64,000 nucleotides of DNA from Polaribacter haliotis (lineage in GTDB: Bacteria; Bacteroidota; Bacteroidia; Flavobacteriales; Flavobacteriaceae): assembly GCF_014784055.1 (NCBI RefSeq), contig NZ_CP061813.1, forward strand, positions 3,482,001 through 3,546,000, in the 5' to 3' direction. Below, one piece after another: positions 42,706 to 50,536 of this stretch. A program made the position numbers and the translations under genes. How positions within the stretch are numbered: the first letter of the stretch is position 1; each line of letters begins with the position of its first letter. A model generated the notes under the pieces. The model saw only the letters and a list, made by a program, of their open reading frames with translations. It was not told where the DNA came from and did not search any database.

Positions 42706-43899
42706 ATGAATAACTATAAGTTAGCAATACTTTTTTTCTTAAAAAGAAATAAGATAAATAAAATGGGTAAATGTCCAATAAGATGCAGAATTACATTTTT
42801 AAAAAGTAGAAAAGAATTCTCTACAGGAATATTTATCAATCCAGATTATTGGCATAGTGGTAAACAGAAAGCTTTACCAGATAGCAAAGAAAACAACATT
42901 TTAAACAACAAATTAAGCCTTATTCGTCAACAGATAGATAAGGCTTTTTTAATGCTTCAAATCTTACCCAATAACTTTGATGTAGATGATATTTATAGAA
43001 AATATAAAGGAGAAGATTCTAAAGAAGAAATTACAATTTTAGGAGCATATGATTTACATAACCAGAAGACAGAAAAATTAATAGGTATAGACTTTAATAA
43101 GTTGTCTTGGAGTAGGTATGTGGAAAGTAGAAGAAAAGTAGCACTATTTATTACTAAATTCTACAAAAGAAAAGACGTAAGGTTAAAAGATTTAGATTTA
43201 AAGTTTATACAAGATCTAGAATATTTCTTTAAAACAGATTTAAAACTAAAACAAGCTACTGTTTATAGGAGTATTCAAAGAGTAAAGAAAATTATTCAGT
43301 TTGCTATTTCAGAAAATTATCTGAAGAAAGACCCATTTCACTTATATAAAAATAAGAAGTTTAAAACTGTAATTATTTATTTGACTGATGAAGAATTAAA
43401 AAAGTTAGAAAAGCATAATTTTAGTCAAGAGAGATTACAACAAGTAAAAGATTTGTTTATTTTTTGCTGTTATACAGGTTTAGCGTATACAGAAATGTCA
43501 ACTTTGTCGACTAAAAATATTGAAATTGGTTTTGATGGTAAAGAGTGGATTCAGATGGTTCGTAAGAAAACTGGCAGAAAAATATCCATTCCAATTTTAC
43601 CAAAAGCAAGAGAGGTTTTAGATAAATACAATGACAAGTTGCCAACTTTAAGTAACCAAAAGTTCAATTCTTATTTAAAGGAGATTTCGGAATTAATTGG
43701 AATTGATAAAAAATTGACACATCATACAGCGAGAAAGACCTTTGCAACAACAGTACTCTTATTTAATAATGTACCAATGGAAATTGTATCGGAATTATTG
43801 GGGCATTCTAATATGAATGTTACACAATCTCACTATGGTAAAGTTGTACAGAAGAAAGTTAGTGATGAGGTTGAGGTTCTTAAAAAACGGTTAAAATAA
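42706..43899 (+). CDS. Tyrosine integrase of the second island (IntDOT-like)
   Basis: A 397-aa integrase with the Bacteroidota mobile-element layout: an arm-binding N-terminal domain (MGKCPIRCRITFLKSRKEFS, residues 20-55), a core-binding domain about 110-215, and a catalytic domain. H340 and R343 (HTARKTFAT), H367 (LLGHSN) and Y377 (SHYGK) are visible. The Arg I position is Ala (YTGLAYTEM, A260), as IntDOT also lacks this Arg. It lies right next to attR, so the island behind it probably uses the same tRNA-Arg locus. Confidence 0.9.
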   Translation: MNNYKLAILFFLKRNKINKMGKCPIRCRITFLKSRKEFSTGIFINPDYWHSGKQKALPDSKENNILNNKLSLIRQQIDKAFLMLQILPNNFDVDDIYRKYKGEDSKEEITILGAYDLHNQKTEKLIGIDFNKLSWSRYVESRRKVALFITKFYKRKDVRLKDLDLKFIQDLEYFFKTDLKLKQATVYRSIQRVKKIIQFAISENYLKKDPFHLYKNKKFKTVIIYLTDEELKKLEKHNFSQERLQQVKDLFIFCCYTGLAYTEMSTLSTKNIEIGFDGKEWIQMVRKKTGRKISIPILPKAREVLDKYNDKLPTLSNQKFNSYLKEISELIGIDKKLTHHTARKTFATTVLLFNNVPMEIVSELLGHSNMNVTQSHYGKVVQKKVSDEVEVLKKRLK

Positions 43900-44112
43900 A
43901 TTTTTATAAGTTATAATTTTTAATATTTTTACGGAAATCCGTAATATTTTTGTAGTGTTATTTTATAATATTACAAATTGAAAAGTTCAATTTAAAAATT
44001 GTAACTTTTCTTATAAAATAAAGGTGTTTACTTAATAATAAGTAGGAGAGCACACCTTTTTTATTTAACTAACAATTCTGTTAGCTTCTCCGCAGATAAA
44101 AACAATTTTATT

Positions 44113-44919
44113 ATGAAAAAGATTTTTTTATTTACACTATTGCTATGTCTAATTTTATTTAATTCTTGTGGTAGCAGCGATGAAGACAACGAAATGGTTG
44201 AAAACTTACCTGATGTAGAAAAATTAATTACACAAATTACGAGTAAAGAAGGACAAAAATCTAGTTTTTACAATCCAGATAAATTTATTTATGAAAATGG
44301 TAAATTAGTGAAAGCATGGTTTTATGGATGTTCAGGAGCTTTATATGAGTTTGAATATGGTTCTAATGGCAAAATATCAACAGTTTATAGTCAAAATTCT
44401 GTAAGTTATTCAGATATAAACACTTCTATAAAAAGCACAGGGAACATAATTAAGCAGATTTATGACTCTAATGATAGGTTAATTAGTCTAACAGATTCTT
44501 CTGGTAAAGTTTTAGCTAGTTTAGATTATAATTCAGAAGGTGTATTTAACAAAATTGATATTAAAGATTTAATTATAGCAAAACCAGACACCTACATCTT
44601 TACAAACTTTGATACTAATGGAAACCCTGTAAAAAATAATTTTGGATTCACTTATAGTTATGATGATAAAATAAACCCTATTTATGTTTTATTTACACAG
44701 TTCGGTTTTTTTAATATTGAAATGTGTAACTCTTTAGATGAAAGGAGAGTATTTTATATTTCACCAAATAATGTAAAAGAAATTATAGATAATGACAATA
44801 ATGATGAAGTTATTTTTAGTGCTATCTATACTTATGATTCTGATGGTTATCCTATTTCAAATAGTTACAATAGTAAATCTGGTGGTAATAATAGTGATGT
44901 AGAAAATTTCAGTTATTAA
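44113..44919 (+). CDS. Predicted lipoprotein
   Basis: A 268-aa protein with a lipoprotein signal ending FNSCGSS (Cys 19). The body has several short motifs of YD-repeat style (YEYGSNGKIS-like, YDSNDRLISLTDSSGKVL, YDSDGYPIS). Function unknown. It is monocistronic with its own terminator. The preceding gap 43900-44112 shows an AT-rich leader and nothing else clear. Confidence 0.65.
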   Translation: MKKIFLFTLLLCLILFNSCGSSDEDNEMVENLPDVEKLITQITSKEGQKSSFYNPDKFIYENGKLVKAWFYGCSGALYEFEYGSNGKISTVYSQNSVSYSDINTSIKSTGNIIKQIYDSNDRLISLTDSSGKVLASLDYNSEGVFNKIDIKDLIIAKPDTYIFTNFDTNGNPVKNNFGFTYSYDDKINPIYVLFTQFGFFNIEMCNSLDERRVFYISPNNVKEIIDNDNNDEVIFSAIYTYDSDGYPISNSYNSKSGGNNSDVENFSY

Positions 44920-44929
44920 AAACAAAAAG

Positions 44930-44964
44930 CTCCATTTCTTACTAAAGAAGTGGAGTGATTTTTT
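44930..44964 (+). terminator. Terminator after lipoprotein gene
   Basis: CTCCATTTCTT (44930-44940) pairs with AAGAAGTGGAG (44945-44955) at 10 of 11 positions plus one G:T-type mismatch, followed by a T-run. Confidence 0.75.
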
Positions 44965-45046
44965 TTGAAAAGATATATGTTTTTAATATAGTTGTTTCAA
45001 ATTAAATAAATTTTTTACATCAATTTCACTTATTGTAATTTAAAAA

Positions 45047-45385
45047 ATGAATCTAATACACAAATTAGCAAAAACATACAATAATTTAAACATCAAACAC
45101 ATAGAGGGTTTCTTGAGCAAAGATGTAATCTATGAAAGCCAGAATGTTTTAGAACCAATACAGGGAAGAGAGAATTTAATAAATTATTTGACTCAAAAAT
45201 TTGAAACAATTAAAAAATCAAATAATTTGGTTTATGCAGAATTAGGGTATTTAGATGCACAGAAAGAAAAGGCTTGTATTATTCTGTCACAAGGAGAAAA
45301 AGAAAATGAAGGAGCTTTAGTTTTAATTGAATCCGCAGATAACCTTATCACCAGAATAGATATTTGTACAGTTGCACCTCATTGA
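45047..45385 (+). CDS. SnoaL/NTF2-like small protein
   Basis: A 112-aa protein with the cone-fold pattern: helices (LIHKLAKTYNNLNIKHIEGF), then YESQNVLEPIQGRENLINYL and beta strands ending TRIDICTVAPH. Such proteins bind small ligands; the function here is unknown. Confidence 0.65.
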   Translation: MNLIHKLAKTYNNLNIKHIEGFLSKDVIYESQNVLEPIQGRENLINYLTQKFETIKKSNNLVYAELGYLDAQKEKACIILSQGEKENEGALVLIESADNLITRIDICTVAPH

Positions 45386-45440
45386 AGTAAAGCAATAGGT
45401 ACTAATGAATATCCAATGTAGAAAATTTAATTTCTGTAAT

Positions 45441-45484
45441 AAAACTTGGCAATTTGGCAAAAGTCAAGATGCCAAGTTTTTTTT
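45441..45484. terminator. Bidirectional terminator
   Basis: AAAACTTGGCA (45441-45451) pairs with TGCCAAGTTTT (45470-45480) and is followed by more T residues. It separates the rightward NTF2-like gene from the leftward HIRAN gene. Confidence 0.8.
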
Positions 45485-45496
45485 AAAATTTAATAG

Positions 45497-45829
45497 TTAT
45501 TCTTCCTTTTCAATTTCAGTAATAATATATAGAATTACACCAATTTGGTTTTCTGGATGCTCATTTTTATGAATTTTTTGCACTCTGGCATCAAAAGGAT
45601 TTATTCCATTTTTTAGCAATGCAGCAATTACTTTATTATCACATTTTGGTAAATAGCCTAATTTAAAATTCTTGTAGTAAATTTCTACAGCTTTTTTATC
45701 ATAGATATTTGTTGGTTCTGGTTTTAAAGTGAGTTTGCTACCAATTTTTAATTTTTGAAATGCAATTGCACCTTCATAATAGGAGAAGCCTGCAATACTA
45801 AAACGCATTAAATAATCTCTTTTTTTCAT
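45497..45829 (-). CDS. HIRAN domain protein
   Basis: A 110-aa stand-alone HIRAN domain: FSIAGFSYYEGAIAF...GSKLTLKPEPTNIYDKKAVE, then GYLPKCDNKVIAALL. HIRAN domains recognise DNA ends or damaged DNA and often accompany helicases and nucleases. It is divergent from the WYL gene and the two share the upstream region with the TGCA repeats. Confidence 0.85.
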   Translation of the reverse strand: MKKRDYLMRFSIAGFSYYEGAIAFQKLKIGSKLTLKPEPTNIYDKKAVEIYYKNFKLGYLPKCDNKVIAALLKNGINPFDARVQKIHKNEHPENQIGVILYIITEIEKEE

Positions 45830-45863
45830 TTTTTAAACATTTTTAAATTAGAACACAATATTA

Positions 45864-45907
45864 TGCGTGACTAATGCACTCTATATGCACAGTATTTTTT
45901 ATGTTTA
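45864..45907 (+). promoter_or_regulatory. Operator-like TGCA repeats and -7 element before the WYL gene
   Basis: TGCG (45864), TGCA (45875) and TGCA (45886) recur with an 11-bp period; the last two form TGCA-N7-TGCA. TATGTTTA at 45900-45907, a near match to TAnnTTTG, follows after 10 bp. Confidence 0.6.
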
Positions 45908-45929
45908 CAAAAAGAAACTTTAAAAAGCT

Positions 45930-46940
45930 ATGTCTACTAACAAACACGCTATTATTAGATACCAAACATTAGATAAATGTTTTTCTAATAGTGGAAAGAG
46001 ATATTACATAGAAGACCTATTAGAAGCCTGTAACGATGCTATTTACAATTTTGATGAATCTTCAAATGGAATTAAAAAAAGGCAATTGTACGACGATATT
46101 AAGTTTATGGAGTCAGAACAAGGTTGGTCTATTCCGTTGGAAAAAGTAAAAGATGGTAGAAGAGCATTTTATAGATATGAAGAAGCTACTTTTTCTATAA
46201 ATAGCCAGCCATTAAATAATGCAGAAGCAGAACAGCTAAAATCTGCCATTTTAGTTTTAACAAGATTTAAAGGGTTGCCACAGTTTGAGTGGGTAAATGA
46301 ACTAATCCCTAAATTAGACAAGACTTTTGGTTTGTATAATAAAAACAAAGAAATTATTAGTTTCGATAATAACCAGTTTTTAAAAGGTACAGAATTTATT
46401 ACACCTTTATTTAAAGCTATACAGAATAAGCAAACACTAATTATCGAGTATAAGTCATTTAAAAGTAATGTTTCACAAAATATTGTTTTTCATTCTTACC
46501 ATTTAAAACAATACAACAATCGTTGGTTTTTATTTGGCAAAAATGATGAATACAAAAACTTAACCAATTTAGCTTTAGATAGAATAGAAACTGTTGAACA
46601 AAATTCTAAACCTTTTGACGAAACTGAACTCGTAAATTTTGAAGAATATTTTGATGATTTTATAGGTGTTACAAAACCTATAAATGCAGTTTTAACAAAA
46701 ATAATATTAAATGCAACTGTTGCTTTAGCTCCATATATAATTACAAAGCCTTTACATGGATCTCAAAGGAAAATAAAGCTTTCGGAGAAAAACTTTATTT
46801 TTTCAATTGATGTAATACCAAACTTTGAGTTAAAGAAACAACTTTTATCTTTTGGAAATGAAATTACAGTAATAGAACCACTTGAATTAAAAAATGAAAT
46901 TGTAGAAATTCTAAATAAAAATATAGATAATTACAACTAA
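45930..46940 (+). CDS. WYL domain transcriptional regulator
   Basis: A 336-aa regulator. An N-terminal helix-turn-helix region covers about residues 1-85 (IRYQTLDKCFSNSGKRYYIE then KKRQLYDDIKFM). A WYL domain spans about 165-235 with YHLKQYNNRWFLFGKNDE and LALDRIE, followed by a C-terminal WCX part. Such proteins control many phage-defence loci and respond to nucleic acid or nucleotide ligands. It is the first gene of the rightward defence locus. TGCA-N7-TGCA sites before it and two downstream genes are its likely operators. Confidence 0.88.
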   Translation: MSTNKHAIIRYQTLDKCFSNSGKRYYIEDLLEACNDAIYNFDESSNGIKKRQLYDDIKFMESEQGWSIPLEKVKDGRRAFYRYEEATFSINSQPLNNAEAEQLKSAILVLTRFKGLPQFEWVNELIPKLDKTFGLYNKNKEIISFDNNQFLKGTEFITPLFKAIQNKQTLIIEYKSFKSNVSQNIVFHSYHLKQYNNRWFLFGKNDEYKNLTNLALDRIETVEQNSKPFDETELVNFEEYFDDFIGVTKPINAVLTKIILNATVALAPYIITKPLHGSQRKIKLSEKNFIFSIDVIPNFELKKQLLSFGNEITVIEPLELKNEIVEILNKNIDNYN

Positions 46941-46974
46941 TGCAGGTGTAGTGCATAGATCAATTCTATATTTG
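46941..46974 (+). promoter_or_regulatory. Operator and promoter before the methylase-kinase fusion gene
   Basis: TGCAGGTGTAGTGCA at 46941-46955 is TGCA-N7-TGCA. TATATTTG at 46967-46974 is a perfect TAnnTTTG, 11 bp downstream, so the site covers the -33 region. Confidence 0.68.
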
Positions 46975-47024
46975 CAGAGTAATTAAAAAACAAAGTTTAG
47001 AATTTATAATAATTAGTAGTAAAA

Positions 47025-49535
47025 ATGGATAAAAAATACACAGAAATTGTTTCAACTATACATACAGGATATAATGTCTATAGTGGTTTATTAAGTGATT
47101 ATGACTATACTTTTTTTGTGTTATCTACAATTTTATTTAGGAAGTTGGGGTGTGTTGAACTGGATGACTCTGAACATATGTTTGATTTTTCGAAAATAAA
47201 AGATAAAGAGACTTTTATTTTTTTTATAAATGAATATGTAGAAAGGTTGAATTACCTTGATATGATTGAAAAAGTAGATTTTGAAGGTGAATCTATTTAT
47301 GATGTAACAGAACTGACGACATATATTTTAAAATTAGAAGAAAAAGTCTTTGATAGATATTATATACAAATGGTTGAGGTTTGTTTATCAAAATATTTTT
47401 CGAGTCATACTTTAACTATCCAAGATTCTTTGCAACCGCAAGAATTAAATCAATTAATAAATTATTTTTTACCAGAAGATAAAAACATTAGTGTTTACAA
47501 TCCGTTTGCAGGAATGTGTTCTTTAGGGATGAATTTGAGTGATAATACAAATTATCTCGCAGAAGAAATAAACCCTGATGTTGCAAAATTAGCTGAATTA
47601 AGGTTTTTAATTTCAGATAAAAAGAATTTTGAAATTAAAAATACCGACTCAATAAAAAGCTTAAATGAACCATTTAATTATAAATATGATTTTATAGTTT
47701 CTACTCCTCCATTTAGCATATTGGAGACCAAAAGTATTGCATCGAGAAATGCAGATATGGAAAGAAATGATATGAAACTTTTAAATGGTTTTCTTTTTAA
47801 AGAATCTCTTAATAATTTAAATAGAGATGGAAGGATAGTTTTTACTATTCCAGAGAGTTTGTTGTATTCTAAAATTAAAGGTAATTATCAATTAAGAAAA
47901 CAACTAATTTCTAATAATAATATAGAAATTTTAATCAAACTACCTAATAATTTATTTAAGTCGTCGGCTATACCTACTTATCTTATTGTACTGAGAAAAA
48001 ATAGAGAAAGTAATAAGTTAATTAGATTAATAGACGCCTCGAATTTTGTTTTGAAGTCAAAATCGAAGCAAAACAGACTTGATATTGAAAAGGTTTTTAG
48101 GGTTTTAAAAAATGAAAACGAAAAAGCTTTTTGTAAACGCATTACTGTTGAGGAGGTTGAACAGAATGATTATAATTTATTAGTTAATAGATATTTTGTA
48201 GAAGATTTAAATTTAACTGAAAAGGAAGCTTCTCATTTAATAAAGTTAAATAAATTAGTTACAATTGTAAAAAGAGAGAGAGTAATTAAAGAAAAAGGGA
48301 AACTTATAAGAATAAGTGATTTATCTAAAGATAAATTAGATTATACTAAAACTTTTGAGGATTTAGAAGAGAGAGATTTAAAAAATAGTCCAAATTTATT
48401 AAGACAAAACACGTTATTATTGTCTTCTATACATACAGATTTAAAGCCAACTGCATTTATTAAAACAGATAGTAAAATCTATTACCCCCCTAATTTTATA
48501 ATGGCTTGTTTAGTGGATTATTCTAAAGTAGATTTAGATTACTTGGTTTTAGAACTTCATAAAGATTATGTAATTAATCAAATAAAAGCTAAAAGAATAG
48601 GTACTGCAATCCAAAGAATTACCAGAAAAGATCTTTTAGAAATAGAAATTGTACTACCTAATATGGCAGAACAATTAAAAAAGGTAGATTTGTACAGGTC
48701 TTCTATTATCACTAAAAAGCAGGAAGATTTTAAAAAATTAGTTAAAAGCTATGGTATTGATGTTGCAGATGAAAATAGTTTTTTAAGACATCAAATTGCA
48801 GGAACTCTTAAAAATGCAAGAGGAAGTTTTAAGGCTATAAAACAGATCATTTATGAACAGATAGTCCCAAAATTGCCAGGAACATTGGATATTAAAAGAA
48901 ATGAACTTTTAGAAACTACTTTATTTGATTATATTAATGTTTTAGAGAGAGATATTTTAAATATTACAAATGCTGTAAATGTAGTTGGTAAAGAATACGA
49001 ATTGAAAAGTGTTAATTTACAGAGTCTGGAAATTATTGAATTTTTAAAGAATTATGTAGATGAAGTAAAAAATAGAGAAAATAATATTTTTGAAATATCT
49101 TTAAATGTGGATGATGAATTATTATCTGAAGAAAGAGTTGATAATGTTTATATAAATGGAGATGAGAAATTTTTAAGAAGAGTTTTTAATAACATTATTG
49201 ATAATGCAGAAAAGCATGGTTTTAATAATAAAAATGAATCAACAAATAAAATAGAAATAGATTTTTTGTATGATTTTGATAATTTAGAACTTCAAATTGA
49301 ATTTGGAAATTCTGGTTACCCATTACCTGAAAATTATTCTCATGAAGAATTTATAAGAAAAGGAAGTAAAAAAGGAGATAACTCTGGAGAAGGAATTGGA
49401 GGTTGGTATATCAATGAAATAATGAGATTGCATAATGGCAGGTTTGGTTTTACTGATGAAACTGGACCAGAAGGAGTTGGTGGAGATATGGTAACAACAA
49501 TAGAATTAATATTTCCTTTTGAAATAAAAGTATAA
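47025..49535 (+). CDS. Methylase-like / HsdS-like / histidine kinase fusion
   Basis: An 836-aa protein with three parts. Residues about 100-340 resemble an N6-adenine methylase: motif I-like NPFAGMCSLGMN (159-170) and a motif IV position STPPF (226-230), where the catalytic N/D is Thr, so methylation is doubtful. Residues about 425-570 resemble an HsdS target-recognition domain plus coiled coil (IRISDLSKDKLDY, VLPNMAEQLKKVDLY). Residues about 580-836 form a histidine kinase: H589 in FLRHQIAGTL, N-box FNNIIDNAEKHG (721-732), G boxes FGNSGYPLP and NSGEGIGGWY. It is coupled to a receiver-like gene 2 bp away. Inferred role: DNA-sensing kinase. Confidence 0.8.
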   Translation: MDKKYTEIVSTIHTGYNVYSGLLSDYDYTFFVLSTILFRKLGCVELDDSEHMFDFSKIKDKETFIFFINEYVERLNYLDMIEKVDFEGESIYDVTELTTYILKLEEKVFDRYYIQMVEVCLSKYFSSHTLTIQDSLQPQELNQLINYFLPEDKNISVYNPFAGMCSLGMNLSDNTNYLAEEINPDVAKLAELRFLISDKKNFEIKNTDSIKSLNEPFNYKYDFIVSTPPFSILETKSIASRNADMERNDMKLLNGFLFKESLNNLNRDGRIVFTIPESLLYSKIKGNYQLRKQLISNNNIEILIKLPNNLFKSSAIPTYLIVLRKNRESNKLIRLIDASNFVLKSKSKQNRLDIEKVFRVLKNENEKAFCKRITVEEVEQNDYNLLVNRYFVEDLNLTEKEASHLIKLNKLVTIVKRERVIKEKGKLIRISDLSKDKLDYTKTFEDLEERDLKNSPNLLRQNTLLLSSIHTDLKPTAFIKTDSKIYYPPNFIMACLVDYSKVDLDYLVLELHKDYVINQIKAKRIGTAIQRITRKDLLEIEIVLPNMAEQLKKVDLYRSSIITKKQEDFKKLVKSYGIDVADENSFLRHQIAGTLKNARGSFKAIKQIIYEQIVPKLPGTLDIKRNELLETTLFDYINVLERDILNITNAVNVVGKEYELKSVNLQSLEIIEFLKNYVDEVKNRENNIFEISLNVDDELLSEERVDNVYINGDEKFLRRVFNNIIDNAEKHGFNNKNESTNKIEIDFLYDFDNLELQIEFGNSGYPLPENYSHEEFIRKGSKKGDNSGEGIGGWYINEIMRLHNGRFGFTDETGPEGVGGDMVTTIELIFPFEIKV

Positions 49536-49537
49536 AT

Positions 49538-50464
49538 ATGTATAAAGTATTATGGTTTGATGATAAACCAGAAGAGAATTTAGTAGACAAAGAAAATGCA
49601 TTACTTCAAGGTATAAAATGTATATGTTTTAAAAATGCTGAAACAGGTTTAAAAGAACTTATTGATAATTATAAAGATTATCAAGCAGTAATTTTAGATG
49701 GTTTGTTCTACAAAAAAGCAACAGATAAAGGTACTCCAGATGATAAAGCTTTTGGTGAGGTTGCTAAAATACTGGGTAATTTAAAGGCAAAAGGTACTAT
49801 TATTCCTTGGTTTATTTATTCTGGTCAACCATCCTTTGCGAAGGAAAAAAGTTCCTTATTAGATGTTTTCTCTAAAGAAGCAAATGCGAGTGGCAAAGTT
49901 TTTGATAAAAATAATGATGATGATTTTATTGAACTTTGTAATCTAATAAAAATAGAAGCAGATAAGAATCCAATTACCCAAGCAAGAAGAACTTTTCCAG
50001 AAGTTTTTATCCCTTTTCAAAATGGAATTATTGATATAAAACATGAACATCTATTATTAGATATTCTAATAAATTATATGAACGGTGATTGTCGTAAAAA
50101 AAATGTAACTGTACAAAGAGATTTATTAGAAGCGATACTTAAATCTTTAAATAATCCAATTCCTTATTTAAAAAATGAATTCTTTGATGAAAGACAAAAT
50201 GGAAGACCAAATTTGGAAAACTGTGTTAAATATATTGAAGATAAAAGAATTTTTATACAAAGAGTAGAATTTAGAACAGATAAAAGAATAAAGCAAACAA
50301 TACAATCTGCATTTAGAATCTTAAAAGAATCTACAAGTGAGTTATCTCATTTGAATGATAATGAAATTGTAAAATACCCATTTCTAAATAATACTTTTTT
50401 ACTTTTACAAATATTGATATGGCTTCCAGGATTTGTGGACGAGCATTATGAATATTACATTTAA
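49538..50464 (+). CDS. Receiver-domain-like partner of the kinase fusion
   Basis: A 308-aa protein. The N-terminus (MYKVLWFDDKPEE) has the acidic pair D8/D9 of response regulators, VILDG places a phosphoacceptor at D54, YSGQ gives S95 and GKVFDK a Lys near 120-124. Residues 150-308 form an unknown helical output domain without a clear DNA-binding motif. It starts 2 bp after the kinase fusion, so they are a probable two-component pair. Its output could modify the restriction enzyme rather than transcription. Confidence 0.75.
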   Translation: MYKVLWFDDKPEENLVDKENALLQGIKCICFKNAETGLKELIDNYKDYQAVILDGLFYKKATDKGTPDDKAFGEVAKILGNLKAKGTIIPWFIYSGQPSFAKEKSSLLDVFSKEANASGKVFDKNNDDDFIELCNLIKIEADKNPITQARRTFPEVFIPFQNGIIDIKHEHLLLDILINYMNGDCRKKNVTVQRDLLEAILKSLNNPIPYLKNEFFDERQNGRPNLENCVKYIEDKRIFIQRVEFRTDKRIKQTIQSAFRILKESTSELSHLNDNEIVKYPFLNNTFLLLQILIWLPGFVDEHYEYYI

Positions 50465-50473
50465 CCCAACCAA

Positions 50474-50507
50474 TGCAAATACACTGCACAAGTGATAATT
50501 ACTTTTA
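50474..50507 (+). promoter_or_regulatory. Operator and promoter before hsdM
   Basis: TGCAAATACACTGCA at 50474-50488 is TGCA-N7-TGCA. A -7-like TACTTTTA at 50500-50507 follows after 11 bp, the same spacing as before the kinase fusion gene. Confidence 0.62.
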
Positions 50508-50536
50508 CATCAGTAAAATAATAAAACACAAGTGCT

